The notes under the pieces were generated by a model that did no database searches, was not told the DNA's origin, and saw nothing but the letters and a program-made list of their open reading frames with translations. This document shows positions 1 to 9,923 of a stretch of 64,000 nt of DNA, piece after piece (the first letter of the stretch is position 1; each line of letters starts with the position of its first letter). A program made the translations under genes and the position numbers. Source of the stretch: Paenibacillus silviterrae (GTDB taxonomy: Bacteria > Bacillota > Bacilli > Paenibacillales > NBRC-103111); contig NZ_JASKUT010000002.1 in assembly GCF_030167925.1 (NCBI RefSeq), positions 1,798,001-1,862,000 on the forward strand, given 5' to 3'.

Positions 1-1739
1 ATTCGTTTCGCGAGCAGCCTCTTCGTGAGCAAAATTTCCTTCAAAATCACCAGTTTGTTTGGCCGTTCCGGTATGCGGATTCCCACCTCCCGGAGTGCGG
101 TTAGTCCAAGTGCAATCGCTTGAGTGTATTTCATGGCATTGCTGTACTGTTCGATTTTTAATGTATAGACCCGTGCCCGCTCGGTCCAATCGCGCGCCCG
201 CCGCAGCACTTCGTTCAACCGGGCCTCGGCAGCTTCGTTATGACCGCACAAAAACTCGCATTCGGAGCACTTTAAATAGAGCTGGAACATAAATTCACGG
301 TCTCGTTCCCAATCATGGTCAGGCAAACACCCGATGGCCGTTGTGAAGTACTGCAGCGCCGCCTGATAGGCAGAGGATTGCATCGCTTTCCTGCCTGCCT
401 CCTCATTCAATCGGGCCGCCAGCTCCCGGTCTTCTGCGGATAAGAGCTCCAGTGCTTGGTTGAAATGGTTGACGATGTCGAACAGCGCCTGCTCCCTGCC
501 GGCTGCAGCCGCTTCCTGCAGAAGCAGAAAGCGGCCCGCTGTCAAGTGGATTTCCTTAAGACGCCGATCGTCCAGCATGGAATAAGCCGCTTGTTGAATT
601 CGGTCGTGAGTAAAGCGGTAATGAGTGACGGCCCCATCCGTGTTTTCCGTCAGCAGCAGCCCTTCCCGGATAGCGGGCGCCAAATTCGAGACCAGATCTG
701 CTTCGTTATATCCGCTAACGGCACTTAATAAGCGATCTGTAAATTTGCTGCCGAGACAAGCACAGATGACCGACAGCTCCCTAGAGGGAGGCGGAAGCTT
801 GTTAATCCGGGCGGCCAGGTTGCCGATTTGCCCGTCGAATTCCGGAAGACCATTTAAGCGCTTCAAATCCCATTCCCACCTTCCGGTTGAGGAATTCAAA
901 GCGATATATCGTTCGTCGCAAGCCGTACGGAAAAGCTGCTTCACATAAAACGGATTGCCGGCGGATTTGACGGCTAGCGTATGGGCCGCATGAACGACTT
1001 CGTCTTGTCGGCACTCTAGCGAATCCGCAAGCATGTCCCGTATTTGTTCGAATTCGAGAGGCCTGAGCTCGAGCCGGCGGACCGAATATCCCGGCGAATC
1101 TCCCGGCAGCCCATGTTCAAATGGATGACGGCCATGCTCCGGTTCCCGGTATGCCGCGATGACAAGCAAATGCTGACTTTCCGGATCATCCATCAAGGAA
1201 TGCAAGAGGCTCAGCGAAGCATCGTCCGCCCACTGCATGTCGTCGAAAAACAAGACAAGAGGATGATCCACGCGGGTAAAAACTTGAACGAAGCGGTGAA
1301 ATACCCTTTCAAATCGTTGACGGGCTTCTTTGGAAGAAAGCCCCTCACTCGGAGGGGACTCCCCCAGCAGCAAAGCCGCTTCGGGAATGACATCCGCGAT
1401 CAAGGCTCCGTTCGGTCCAACGGCCTCTTTGACCCGCTTCGTCCAATTTTGAAATTGGGGCTCCGGTTCGGTCAGCAGCTGCTTGATGATGGTTTGAAAG
1501 CATTTTATAAAAGGCTCATAGGGAACCCCGGCCTGATATTGATCGAACTTCCCTGAGGCGAAATAGCATTTACCGATCACGGACGGCTTAAAAGCCTCTT
1601 GTACGAGAGAGGACTTGCCGATGCCCGGCTGACCGGAGATCAAGACTAATTCCGTAGACCCGAGAGAAGCCCAATGAAATGCGGTTTTCAAAACCTCAAG
1701 TTCGTCTTCTCTGCCATAAAATCGTTCCGATGATATCAA
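1..1739 (-). CDS. AAA/STAND regulatory ATPase, N-terminal part (runs off left edge)
   Basis: About 580 residues of a large signalling ATPase; the frame stays open to the left edge. I chose the TTG at 1739 because an in-frame TAG lies directly upstream and AGGGGAG sits about 10 bases before it. The opening motif ERFYGREDELEVL is at residues 5-17, Walker A GQPGIGKS at about 36-43 and a Walker B strand ending FFDDMQWAD near 165. The rest is helical and TPR-like. In the family this module usually follows a Ser/Thr kinase domain and precedes GAF and histidine-kinase or other output domains. Here no kinase domain precedes it and any output domain lies outside the window. It is divergent from the surface-protein gene at 1945, about 200 bases away, so control of that gene is possible but unproven. 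Confidence 0.8.
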   Translation of the reverse strand, partial: MISSERFYGREDELEVLKTAFHWASLGSTELVLISGQPGIGKSSLVQEAFKPSVIGKCYFASGKFDQYQAGVPYEPFIKCFQTIIKQLLTEPEPQFQNWTKRVKEAVGPNGALIADVIPEAALLLGESPPSEGLSSKEARQRFERVFHRFVQVFTRVDHPLVLFFDDMQWADDASLSLLHSLMDDPESQHLLVIAAYREPEHGRHPFEHGLPGDSPGYSVRRLELRPLEFEQIRDMLADSLECRQDEVVHAAHTLAVKSAGNPFYVKQLFRTACDERYIALNSSTGRWEWDLKRLNGLPEFDGQIGNLAARINKLPPPSRELSVICACLGSKFTDRLLSAVSGYNEADLVSNLAPAIREGLLLTENTDGAVTHYRFTHDRIQQAAYSMLDDRRLKEIHLTAGRFLLLQEAAAAGREQALFDIVNHFNQALELLSAEDRELAARLNEEAGRKAMQSSAYQAALQYFTTAIGCLPDHDWERDREFMFQLYLKCSECEFLCGHNEAAEARLNEVLRRARDWTERARVYTLKIEQYSNAMKYTQAIALGLTALREVGIRIPERPNKLVILKEILLTKRLLAKR

Positions 1740-1845
1740 CTAGCTTACACTCCCCTGATGCCTCAAATTCACTGAAAGTCCTACAGGTCAAATTCGACAA
1801 TTGTATCCTTATCCCTTTTATTTGTATCAAAAAAAAACGAACCTC

Positions 1846-1861
1846 TATACCTTTTGGTATA
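1846..1861. promoter_or_regulatory. small perfect inverted repeat in the divergent promoter region
   Basis: TATACC-TTTT-GGTATA lies about 85 bases before the start of the surface-protein gene, in the intergenic region shared with the divergent ATPase gene. It could be an operator or a short hairpin. No regulator can be assigned. Confidence 0.35.
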
Positions 1862-1944
1862 TGTGCGGAGGGTTGCTTTGAACTATACTTCCATAAGGGC
1901 AGGTAGGAGCAGCACAACAATATATCGAGATAAGGAAGGTTGAT

Positions 1945-4900
1945 ATGGAGAGCAAAAAAAATCGGATCCTTTCGGGCGCGTTGGCAGTCATGATAATTCT
2001 GGTTTCCGTGTTTGGCGTATTGCCGAGGCCTGTACAGGCGGCGGCGTCGGATTGGGATTATATAAGGGTTTCCGGCGCCGATGGATTGTCGAGTGTTATT
2101 TACGACGGCAACCGATTTGTCGCCGTAAGTTTAGCGTATATTGGAACTTCCTCGGACGGATACACGTGGTCCCGATCTCCTTCATCTCCACAGGCAGATT
2201 TAAAAGGAGTGGCTTATGGGAACGGCGTCTATGTCACTGTCGGTGCCAGCTACGGGGGCGCTGGCGGCATCATCATGGCATCGACCGATGGAATTACCTA
2301 CAATGTCGTCGCTAATGAACTGGCTTCGGAAACCGATTCTTTCAATGGTGTCGCTTACGGCAATCAGCGCTTCGTTGCCGTAGGCTGGGACGGTAAAATC
2401 GCGACTTCGACGGACGGTACCAATTGGTCGTTATCCGTTTCGGGCAGCGTGAACGATTTGTACGGCGTTACTTACGGCAACGGTCAATTTATCGCTGTGG
2501 GGAAATCGGGTACCATTCTTACTTCTACCGACGGCATTACTTGGACGACAGTGGATAGTCAAACCATCGGCTACTACCCCTCCTATATGGCCGGCGTGAC
2601 GTACAGCAACGGATATTACGTGGCGGTAGGATATGACCTATCGTATAATGGCGCCATTCTGACTTCGACGGACGGGATTCATTGGACAGGCGTTTACAAT
2701 CCCAATGGATTGTATTCCGTGACCTATGGCGAAGGTCAATTTGTGGCCGTAGGGAGAGCACCCGACTACAAATCCGTGATCCTTACATCTACCGACAGCG
2801 TGAGTTGGACAAAAACGGAAATTTCGTCCAATCCGTTTTATTCGGTTGCGGCCGCCAAGAATGTCATCCTGGTAGGAAGCATCGGACATTTCTACGGCAG
2901 GATACTGAGAGTGGACATTCAGGAGCTGAAAGTGAACTACAGCGGAGGCGCCAAAGCGGTATCTCCCAGCGTAGCGGCCGATACGTACGACTACAACGTC
3001 TCGGTAACGAGTGCAGATACAAGCCTTTCACTGACAGCCGTCTTTGCTCCGTCGTCCGCAAGCCTCAAAATGAGCGTGTATGACCCCAATAACAATAAAT
3101 TGGTTGATTCGGTCAGCTTGACCAGCGGCCAATCCAGCGTCTCATTCCCCTTGGGGAACGGCAATACCCGCATAGAATTGGACCCTTCCCAGAAGGGCTT
3201 TACCTATCCGAAGCGCACGATAACCGTTTATAGACCGCCGTCCGACTCCATGAATGCGGATCTTGCCGGTCTAACGGTGGGTTCCGGGACGCTGAGCCCT
3301 GTCTTTTCCCCGGAAAAGACAGGCTACACGGTGACCGCCGGCCAGCCGCTCAGCTCCATTAGCATTACGCCGACCGCAGCCGTCGCGAATGCTTCCATCT
3401 CGGTGAACGGCCAGCCTGCGACCAGCGGACAGACGATAGCGGTCGATCTGGCTCCGGGTTCGAATCTCATTCCCGTTTCCGTAACGTCGGCGGACGGAAC
3501 GGTGCAAAAAACGTATGTGTTGTTCGTCTCCGGCAAAACGAGCGATGCTTCTCTCGCAGGCTTGACCGTAAGTCCGGGCACGCTGAGCCCAGGCTTTGCG
3601 TCCGATGTGCATGCTTATACGATATCGCTTAATCATAGCGATACCGCCTTAACAGTAACGCCGACTTTATCGAGCCCACAGGCGACCATAACCGTGAACG
3701 GGGAGGCGGCCGCCGACAAGGCCGCTGTAACGATTCAGCCCCCGGCCGGCATTTCGGTGGTCCCGATCGTTGTGACGGCCGAGGACGGCAATAAGGCCGA
3801 AACCTATTCGCTCATCGTAAACCGCGCGGGTCCATCAAGCAACGCGGCTTTGAGCGGACTATCCGTAAGCAGCGGGAATATAGCATTTTTGCCGGAGACC
3901 AGAAACTATACCGTCGACGTGGCGAATTCCGTCTCCAGCATCGACGTTGCGGCAGCGGTGGCGGACACCGGCGCCTCCATGTCCATTGCAGGCACGAGCC
4001 AGCCGAGCGGGGCCTCGCGAACGATCCGGCTCGCGGTCGGCTCCACGGTCATCCCGATTCGCGTCGTTGCAGCGGACGGGCTGACAGAAAGGACGTATTT
4101 GCTGACGGTTAACCGAGCGCCGCTATCCAATCAAGCGAAGCTGGATCAGCTGCTGGTGAATCAGGGAGCGCTATCGCCGGGCTTTTCACCGGATACGGCG
4201 GCATATTCGCTAAAGGTTGCTAACGGCGTATCGTCTATCGCCATAACACCTGCGCCCGCCCCGGGCAATACCGTAACAGTGGCGAATGTCGTGTACGACG
4301 GGCAAAGTGCAGGCATCCCGGTTCAGCTGACCGTAGGGACCAACATTATCCCCGTTGTGGCCACTGCAGCAGACGGCGTCACTCAAAAGTCCTATGTCGT
4401 TGTAGTCGAGAGAGCGGCCCCTTCCGGCAATGCACTTCTGAATCGGATAGTAACAAGCGCAGGAACGTTATCGCCTGCGTTTACTCCGGAAAACAGCATT
4501 TATAACGTGAATGTGCCTAATGCGACAACGAGCCTGACGGTGACACCTGCCGCCCAGGACGCGGGAGCTGTCGTTACGTCGATAGGGAATCTGACAGGCG
4601 CAGAAGCTGCGCAGCCGATCCCGCTTGACGTCGGCGTCACGGTCATCCCGATTGTGGTGACGGCTCAGGATCAGGTGCATAAACAGACCTACGTCCTTAT
4701 CGTCCATAGGGAAGAGGCAGCGTTGCAAGCTGCACCGGCACTGACAGCCGACAGCACCGCCAACGATACCGCATCCGCGATTGAGCTAACGTTCGCCGAT
4801 AACGAGGCGTGGCGAAACGCCATCACCGCAGTGAAAGACGGGTCTGCAGATCTTTCCGGCAGCGACTATACAGTAGCCGAGGGGAAAATAACGATTCGCG

Positions 4901-5304
4901 CAGGTGTACTTGGCATCGGCACCCATACCATTACGATAGAGGCAGCGGGTTATACGGATGCGGCTATCAGCCAAATCGTCGTGGCGGCCGATCTCCCCAA
5001 CTATCGCATCGATGAACCGCAAGTGACCGCTACCGGCCTTTCGGCGACGGTAACGGCGGCGATTCATCCTTTACAGGCGTCTGTAAATGTACCGGTCACG
5101 ATCATTTTCCAATTGATGGACGGTACGGCTCCGCTGCAAATGGTAGCGATCAAGGGCAAGATTCAGGACAGTCAGGAGGCGTCGGCGCAATTCAATCTGC
5201 CGGCTGCCAAAAATTACACCGTCAAAGTTATGGTTTGGGACGACCTGCAGCATCAGGTGTCCCAAGCGGTTCAGCAAACAAAAGCAATTATCGTAACGCC
5301 ATAA
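1945..5304 (+). CDS. secreted surface protein: beta-propeller plus cadherin-like beta-sandwich repeats
   Basis: 1119-residue exported protein. Residues 1-32 are a signal peptide ending VQAAA. Residues about 35-320 hold seven or eight repeats with YGNGQFIAVG and ILTSTDGITWT-type motifs, as in BNR/Ycf48-like beta-propellers. A divergent sandwich domain follows (about 325-430), then five cadherin-like beta-sandwich repeats of about 95 residues (near 437, 533, 632, 729 and 828), each opening with L-x-x-L-x-V-x-x-G-x-L-x-P-x-F. Residues about 930-1015 resemble the Hbp/Shr-type domain, and about 100 residues of unassigned beta-rich sequence end the protein. AAGGAAGGT precedes the ATG. It has no cell-wall anchor of its own; the next gene, 25 bases downstream, has three SLH domains, so the two probably act together at the surface. 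The ligand is unknown. Confidence 0.85.
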   Translation: MESKKNRILSGALAVMIILVSVFGVLPRPVQAAASDWDYIRVSGADGLSSVIYDGNRFVAVSLAYIGTSSDGYTWSRSPSSPQADLKGVAYGNGVYVTVGASYGGAGGIIMASTDGITYNVVANELASETDSFNGVAYGNQRFVAVGWDGKIATSTDGTNWSLSVSGSVNDLYGVTYGNGQFIAVGKSGTILTSTDGITWTTVDSQTIGYYPSYMAGVTYSNGYYVAVGYDLSYNGAILTSTDGIHWTGVYNPNGLYSVTYGEGQFVAVGRAPDYKSVILTSTDSVSWTKTEISSNPFYSVAAAKNVILVGSIGHFYGRILRVDIQELKVNYSGGAKAVSPSVAADTYDYNVSVTSADTSLSLTAVFAPSSASLKMSVYDPNNNKLVDSVSLTSGQSSVSFPLGNGNTRIELDPSQKGFTYPKRTITVYRPPSDSMNADLAGLTVGSGTLSPVFSPEKTGYTVTAGQPLSSISITPTAAVANASISVNGQPATSGQTIAVDLAPGSNLIPVSVTSADGTVQKTYVLFVSGKTSDASLAGLTVSPGTLSPGFASDVHAYTISLNHSDTALTVTPTLSSPQATITVNGEAAADKAAVTIQPPAGISVVPIVVTAEDGNKAETYSLIVNRAGPSSNAALSGLSVSSGNIAFLPETRNYTVDVANSVSSIDVAAAVADTGASMSIAGTSQPSGASRTIRLAVGSTVIPIRVVAADGLTERTYLLTVNRAPLSNQAKLDQLLVNQGALSPGFSPDTAAYSLKVANGVSSIAITPAPAPGNTVTVANVVYDGQSAGIPVQLTVGTNIIPVVATAADGVTQKSYVVVVERAAPSGNALLNRIVTSAGTLSPAFTPENSIYNVNVPNATTSLTVTPAAQDAGAVVTSIGNLTGAEAAQPIPLDVGVTVIPIVVTAQDQVHKQTYVLIVHREEAALQAAPALTADSTANDTASAIELTFADNEAWRNAITAVKDGSADLSGSDYTVAEGKITIRAGVLGIGTHTITIEAAGYTDAAISQIVVAADLPNYRIDEPQVTATGLSATVTAAIHPLQASVNVPVTIIFQLMDGTAPLQMVAIKGKIQDSQEASAQFNLPAAKNYTVKVMVWDDLQHQVSQAVQQTKAIIVTP

Positions 5305-5329
5305 AGGCTAAGAGAGGGGGGCGACCTGT

Positions 5330-7522
5330 TTGAAACATACATGCGTAGGATACTTGATGGCTGTCGTGCTTGCGGTTCTCCTTCTTCCTGTGCACGTTTT
5401 TGCATCGGATGGCCGGTCCGTTACGGCAATCGTCAGCGGCAATCAGGTCACGATCGACGGAGAAAACGGCTCCTATGCCGGTCGAACGGTCACGCTTCGA
5501 TTGGCGGATCCCTACAGCCGTACGGTGGTAGCTGACGAAGTGCAGGCTCAAGCCGGCGGCAGCTACTCATTCGGACCGTACGCGCTGCAAGACGGCTCGT
5601 ATACGGCGTTTGTGGGCGGAGCGGGTACAGTGGAAACGAAGATGTTTAACGTAGGAGCCGCGGTTCCGGACATGAGTTCGAACGCAAACCTCCAAACGCT
5701 GACGGTAAGCACGGGTACGCTGGATTTCAACGGGACGACACTTGAATATACCGTTCAAGTCGGCCATAGTGTCGATGCCATTACGGTAACGGCCGTTCCC
5801 GAAGAGGCGCACGCAAGCGTCAAGATCAATGCGGCAGCAGCGTCATCGAAGCAAATTGAGCTTTCCACGGGCAATACGGCAATTCCAGTGGATGTGACGG
5901 CGCAGGACGGCACAACGACGAAATCTTACCGTATCCTCATAAAGAAGGCCGCATTACAAACAGCGGATTCCTCGGCGCGGCTGCAAGTGGATCCCGCTGA
6001 GCCGGTATCCATTCACGTACCTGCAGGAGTTACGAATGCTAAGATTGCATCCGTGGTCTCTGCGGCAGGCTCGAACAAAACAGCGGTGCTTCCGCTGATC
6101 GATGTGCTGGTCGTTACAACACTCGGCCATATCCAGATGACGATTCCGGAGGGTACGCAAGTCACCGGTCCCACCGGATGGGATGGAACGATCTTATTGC
6201 CGGAAGCGCTGCGCAGCGGCAGCGTATCTGTAAGGGGCGGCCAAGCGAGCACCGTCGTTGAAGTTGGATCTCCGGACTTACCGCTGACCTTCGATCATGC
6301 GGTGCGGCTGCTTCTCCCGAATCAAGGGGGAAAATCGGCAGGTTTTGTACGTGACGGCATATTTACGCCGATCACACGTTCGATATCGGCAGATACGCAA
6401 GTCGCGGCAAACCGTGAAATTGCTGCCGGTGGAGATGCGCTGCTGACCGTCGGAAGCGACCTAGTGATCTGGACGAAGCACTTTACGCAATTCGTCAGCT
6501 ATACCCCAAATACCGCTCCGGACAGCAGCGGACATCGGGGAAGCGGCGGTGTTTTGACCAATATGAGTTCGATTTCCGGGACTGCCGGTGGTACGTTGAC
6601 ACTGAACGGGGTCACGATCGTTGTACCGGCAGGGGCTTTGGACGGCAGCATTCAGTTTACCATCGACAAGCTCGGCGAAACGGCAAGCCTGCCTTACGAT
6701 GAATCGCTAGTCAAGATCAGCGACGTTTATGAGATGAAAAAAGATCGAGAAGGAGAATTCAGCAAACCCGTCACCATCACATTGCCTTATGATAAGAGCA
6801 AAGCGGGTTCAGATAAGTCAAAAGTCGGCATATATGGGTTAAACGAACAGACCCGCAGCTGGGTCAGACTGAACGATCTAAAGGTGGATGAATCCGCTTC
6901 GACTGTAACGGGCACGGTGACGCATTTTACGAAATATGCAGTTTTTGCTTCCAAGGAACCCGCAGCACAAACGGTACAAAGCCCGGACCCTGCTGTGAAT
7001 TTATCCGATATCCAAGGCCATTGGGCGGAGCCCGCAGTGCTTCAACTGGTCAAGATGGGCGCGATAACCGGCTATCCAGACCATACCTTTAAACCCAATG
7101 AACGGATCACAAGGGCGGAATTCGTTACCCTCATCGTAAAAGCCTCTGGCTTCGAGGCGCAGAATGGCAAGAGCTTTGCCGATACGCAAGCGCATTGGGC
7201 GCAGCCTGCGATTTCGACGGCTTCGGCACTCGGCATAGTGGACGGTTACAGCGAGATGGCGTTCGCTCCCGAAGATTGGATCACCCGGGAGCAAATGGCG
7301 GCCATAGTCATTCGCGCAGCTCAGATCGATTCGGCGGAACCGGTGAGTGTGCATTTCTCGGACAGCTCCAGTATATCCGATTGGGCCAAGACACCTCTTG
7401 CCGCCGCTGCAGCAAAAGGACTGATCGCCGGCTATGAAGACGGTTCGGTGAAGCCCCGAGCGAATGCCACGCGCGCCGAGGCTGCAGCAGTTATTTTAAG
7501 GGCATTGCAGATGAAGAAATAG
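5330..7522 (+). CDS. SLH-anchored surface protein with cadherin-like and ZU5-like domains
   Basis: 730 residues, starting at TTG with AGAGGGGGG about 8 bases upstream. Signal peptide 1-25, cleavage likely after VFA. A cadherin-like beta-sandwich repeat at about 116-205 matches those of the upstream protein. Residues about 415-535 resemble a ZU5-like fold (GGTLTLNG, VPAGALDGS, TLPYDKSKAGS, THFTKYAVF). Three SLH domains follow at about 556-600, 615-665 and 678-725, each with a D-x-x-x-HW/DWA start and a ITRAEF-like end; these bind pyruvylated secondary wall polymer in the family. Likely co-transcribed with the preceding gene (25-base gap) as its wall anchor or partner. Confidence 0.88.
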   Translation: MKHTCVGYLMAVVLAVLLLPVHVFASDGRSVTAIVSGNQVTIDGENGSYAGRTVTLRLADPYSRTVVADEVQAQAGGSYSFGPYALQDGSYTAFVGGAGTVETKMFNVGAAVPDMSSNANLQTLTVSTGTLDFNGTTLEYTVQVGHSVDAITVTAVPEEAHASVKINAAAASSKQIELSTGNTAIPVDVTAQDGTTTKSYRILIKKAALQTADSSARLQVDPAEPVSIHVPAGVTNAKIASVVSAAGSNKTAVLPLIDVLVVTTLGHIQMTIPEGTQVTGPTGWDGTILLPEALRSGSVSVRGGQASTVVEVGSPDLPLTFDHAVRLLLPNQGGKSAGFVRDGIFTPITRSISADTQVAANREIAAGGDALLTVGSDLVIWTKHFTQFVSYTPNTAPDSSGHRGSGGVLTNMSSISGTAGGTLTLNGVTIVVPAGALDGSIQFTIDKLGETASLPYDESLVKISDVYEMKKDREGEFSKPVTITLPYDKSKAGSDKSKVGIYGLNEQTRSWVRLNDLKVDESASTVTGTVTHFTKYAVFASKEPAAQTVQSPDPAVNLSDIQGHWAEPAVLQLVKMGAITGYPDHTFKPNERITRAEFVTLIVKASGFEAQNGKSFADTQAHWAQPAISTASALGIVDGYSEMAFAPEDWITREQMAAIVIRAAQIDSAEPVSVHFSDSSSISDWAKTPLAAAAAKGLIAGYEDGSVKPRANATRAEAAAVILRALQMKK

Positions 7523-7722
7523 CAACAGTCGGCGGATCGGCACGTAAGTAGGGATCCCGTCGGAACCGACTTTATGTTTTACGGATTCTCTTTTGCTATT
7601 CCTTTTAATACAGGAATGCCGCCCTTTAGCTCCGCGATAAGTTACCGATAACGTAACCGTGAGTAAGTTACCATCATAATGAATTATCATGTGTTGCGCC
7701 TCATTCTTACCAGGGGGTCATT

Positions 7723-7845
7723 ATGCAGATGCACCACGCACTCTTCATTAGAAGTATGGTAAACAAGCTGCTGCGGCTCAACATTAAAGAATTACCGATT
7801 CGCATCCTTTTCGAGGAATACGCGGACAGGCGCTACTTCCGTTAA
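7723..7845 (+). CDS. possible 40-residue small protein
   Basis: ATG preceded by CAGGGGGTC at good spacing. It encodes 40 residues, basic and helical, starting MQMHHALFIRSM and ending EYADRRYFR. I recognise no family. It lies alone in the 338-base gap between the SLH gene and the convergent YafY-like regulator, so it may be a genuine small protein or a remnant. The rest of this gap (7523-7722) shows no other gene. Confidence 0.3.
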   Translation: MQMHHALFIRSMVNKLLRLNIKELPIRILFEEYADRRYFR

Positions 7846-7860
7846 CTTAGTCAGTGAAGT

Positions 7861-8841
7861 TCAATCGGAATCTTCGTCGTAATGTTTGGCGATTCCATAA
7901 GCCAACTCCTGGATCTGACGCCTCAGCTCCAGCGGCTCCCGAATGTGAATGGCTGTGCCGAACGTCATTAGATACATCGGAAGGTACTTGTTCATCGTCG
8001 GGACGTCGAGCAGAAACCGCACCTCCCGATCGGTTCGTTCCGTCAAATAGTGGCGCATATGCCAGTGGCGGCAAACCGCGTTCAGCGTGTCGGGCTCTCC
8101 CTCGATGCGGATGACCGTCATTGGTCCGTCTGCCTCCCGTTCCCGTTCGGACTGGTCACTGAAATAGACGGACGCGGAGAAACGCTCCGGCTTTTCGAAC
8201 CATGCTTCAGTCCGCTCCAGCCGCGCGATGCGGTCCACGCGGAACGTCCGCACCGCCTGTGACCGATGGCAGAACGCGACAACGTACCATTCGTTTCGGT
8301 CGTAAGCCAGCCCGTACGGATCAACTTCTCGTCCGTCGTCCTGCTCCGCATTCGCTTTGCGATAGGTGATGCGAACCGTTAACCCGTCCTTCGCCGCCTG
8401 CTCTAGGTCACGTAACAACGGAACGACGGAAGGTAGACGCGACGGAGAAATCACATCCAAGCCATTCGACCGACGGGACAGATCGTGGCGCTGCTCTTCG
8501 TGCAGCCCATTCTCTACCTTCTTCAGCGCGCTTTCCAGCTCCTCTGTATAAGGATAACCAGCGCCTTGCGCAAATTTAAACGCATCCACAAGCGCCTTCA
8601 CCTCTACGGAGTTGAAGAACAATGGCGTCTCCTTGAAGCTTTCCAGAATACGAATGCCACCGTCATGGCCCGATTCCGCGATGACCGGCACACCACTGGC
8701 GCATAATGCGTCGATATATCTGTACACGGTGCGAACGCTAATCTCCAAACTGTCCGCGATCTGCGTGGCGGTGAGTTTCCTTCCGGTTCTAAGTATCCAA
8801 AGCATCGAGAGCATGTTATCCCATTTCGCTATCTGAAGCAC
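7861..8841 (-). CDS. YafY/DeoR-type transcriptional regulator with WYL domain
   Basis: 326 residues. Residues 1-60 form a winged HTH (TATQIADSLEISVRTVYRYIDAL). A linker and a WYL domain follow (about 145-235; DPYGLAYDRNEWYVVAFCHR and RTFRVDRI), then a C-terminal WCX-like part. Relatives are DNA-binding repressors or activators whose WYL domain senses a ligand or nucleic acid. The start is a GTG with AGAGG immediately in front, unusually close; an internal ATG at codon 10 is the alternative but has no clear ribosome site. It stands alone and converges on the surface-protein genes. Its target is unknown. Confidence 0.85.
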   Translation of the reverse strand: MLQIAKWDNMLSMLWILRTGRKLTATQIADSLEISVRTVYRYIDALCASGVPVIAESGHDGGIRILESFKETPLFFNSVEVKALVDAFKFAQGAGYPYTEELESALKKVENGLHEEQRHDLSRRSNGLDVISPSRLPSVVPLLRDLEQAAKDGLTVRITYRKANAEQDDGREVDPYGLAYDRNEWYVVAFCHRSQAVRTFRVDRIARLERTEAWFEKPERFSASVYFSDQSEREREADGPMTVIRIEGEPDTLNAVCRHWHMRHYLTERTDREVRFLLDVPTMNKYLPMYLMTFGTAIHIREPLELRRQIQELAYGIAKHYDEDSD

Positions 8842-8970
8842 CCTCTTTTTCTCGGGAAAATGAAACTGCTATGCGTATTTATGTGAAAAATAGATATTAC
8901 ACTCAGGTGAATGCGGCTCTATAATTCTACTGTCTACTTCTTACAAATCCTCAATCCTATGCTTATACCC

Positions 8971-9597
8971 TTACTGGATTGAATTCATCAACTCATAGAA
9001 ATGTTTGGGTTCTTGAGACTTATTAAGACTATACCAGGCATCTAATGTTTGTGAAGATAACACGCCCAGAGCTTTCAAGACGTGTACAGAAAATTCCAAC
9101 GGAGCTATTCCAGATGCAGTGATCAATTTTCCATCAGTTACAACAGACTCCATTTTGTAATACTCTTTACCTGTGTAAGTGGGACAGATCATTTTAAGGT
9201 ATTCCAGATCATTGCTTGTATGCGGGCGAGAATTCAGCAATCCTGCCTGGGCAAGTCCCATTGTTGCACCACAAATCGCTGCAACCAATATACCTTCCTT
9301 TAAACACCTCTGAGCGATTTTTAAGATGGGTTGGTGAATGGCTTCTATCCATGTATCTCCACCGGGTAAAATCAATGCATCTGTGCTTTCAATGCTGCAC
9401 TCATCCAGTTTAATGTCAGGCAGTATTTTCAATCCGCCCATTGTAGTTACAGGAGTCTTTTCCATTCCAACGGTGACTATTTGGGATGGGCCCAACCCCT
9501 TTTTATAATATCTTCCCGAGTTCAGTTCGGCAGTTAAGTAACCTATTTCCCAGTCTGCCATTGTGTCAAACACATAAAGATATACCGTATTCTTCAT
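8971..9597 (-). CDS. DJ-1/PfpI-family type 1 glutamine amidotransferase-like protein
   Basis: 208 residues covering one whole DJ-1/PfpI domain. The nucleophile elbow is AAICGATMGLA with Cys109. Glu17 (DWE) is where DJ-1 proteins keep the glutamate that lowers the cysteine pKa. Relatives include putative peptidases, chaperone/deglycase-like proteins and stress proteins; the exact activity cannot be told from the sequence. A G-rich GGGAGAACTTG precedes the ATG. It is a single-gene unit and precedes a 326-base gap containing repeat copy A. Confidence 0.82.
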   Translation of the reverse strand: MKNTVYLYVFDTMADWEIGYLTAELNSGRYYKKGLGPSQIVTVGMEKTPVTTMGGLKILPDIKLDECSIESTDALILPGGDTWIEAIHQPILKIAQRCLKEGILVAAICGATMGLAQAGLLNSRPHTSNDLEYLKMICPTYTGKEYYKMESVVTDGKLITASGIAPLEFSVHVLKALGVLSSQTLDAWYSLNKSQEPKHFYELMNSIQ

Positions 9598-9828
9598 TTA
9601 CAAGTTCTCCCTATTGTACGATTCATCAAGTGATACCAACTATCAATCGGTAATCAATGATTGTCATCATTATAAAACAACTTCACTGACATCTACTGTC
9701 AGCGAAGCAATTAAAGTTGAGTATCGCTTAATAAGGGTAGACACTCAAATAGTTTCGCAATGTAGTTTCAATACAATTTCGCCTTATTTGTGATACGGTT
9801 CACCTCGCATGATCTTAAAGTATCACCA

Positions 9829-9910
9829 TTAACGTAATGGAGGCTGCCGATAGCCAGCAGCCTCCTCTTGATGTGATTTATTGCGATATCGTTCCCCAAT
9901 AGTTTAACGA
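9829..9910 (-). repeat. structured intergenic repeat, copy A
   Basis: The main hairpin is GGAGGCTGC/GCAGCCTCC (9839-9865). The second motif, ATCGTTCCCCAATAGTTTAAC, belongs to the same family as copies B to O. It begins about 12 bases after the argC stop on the minus strand. The rest of the 9598-9923 gap shows no gene. Confidence 0.65.
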
Positions 9911-9923
9911 ATAACAATTTCTC

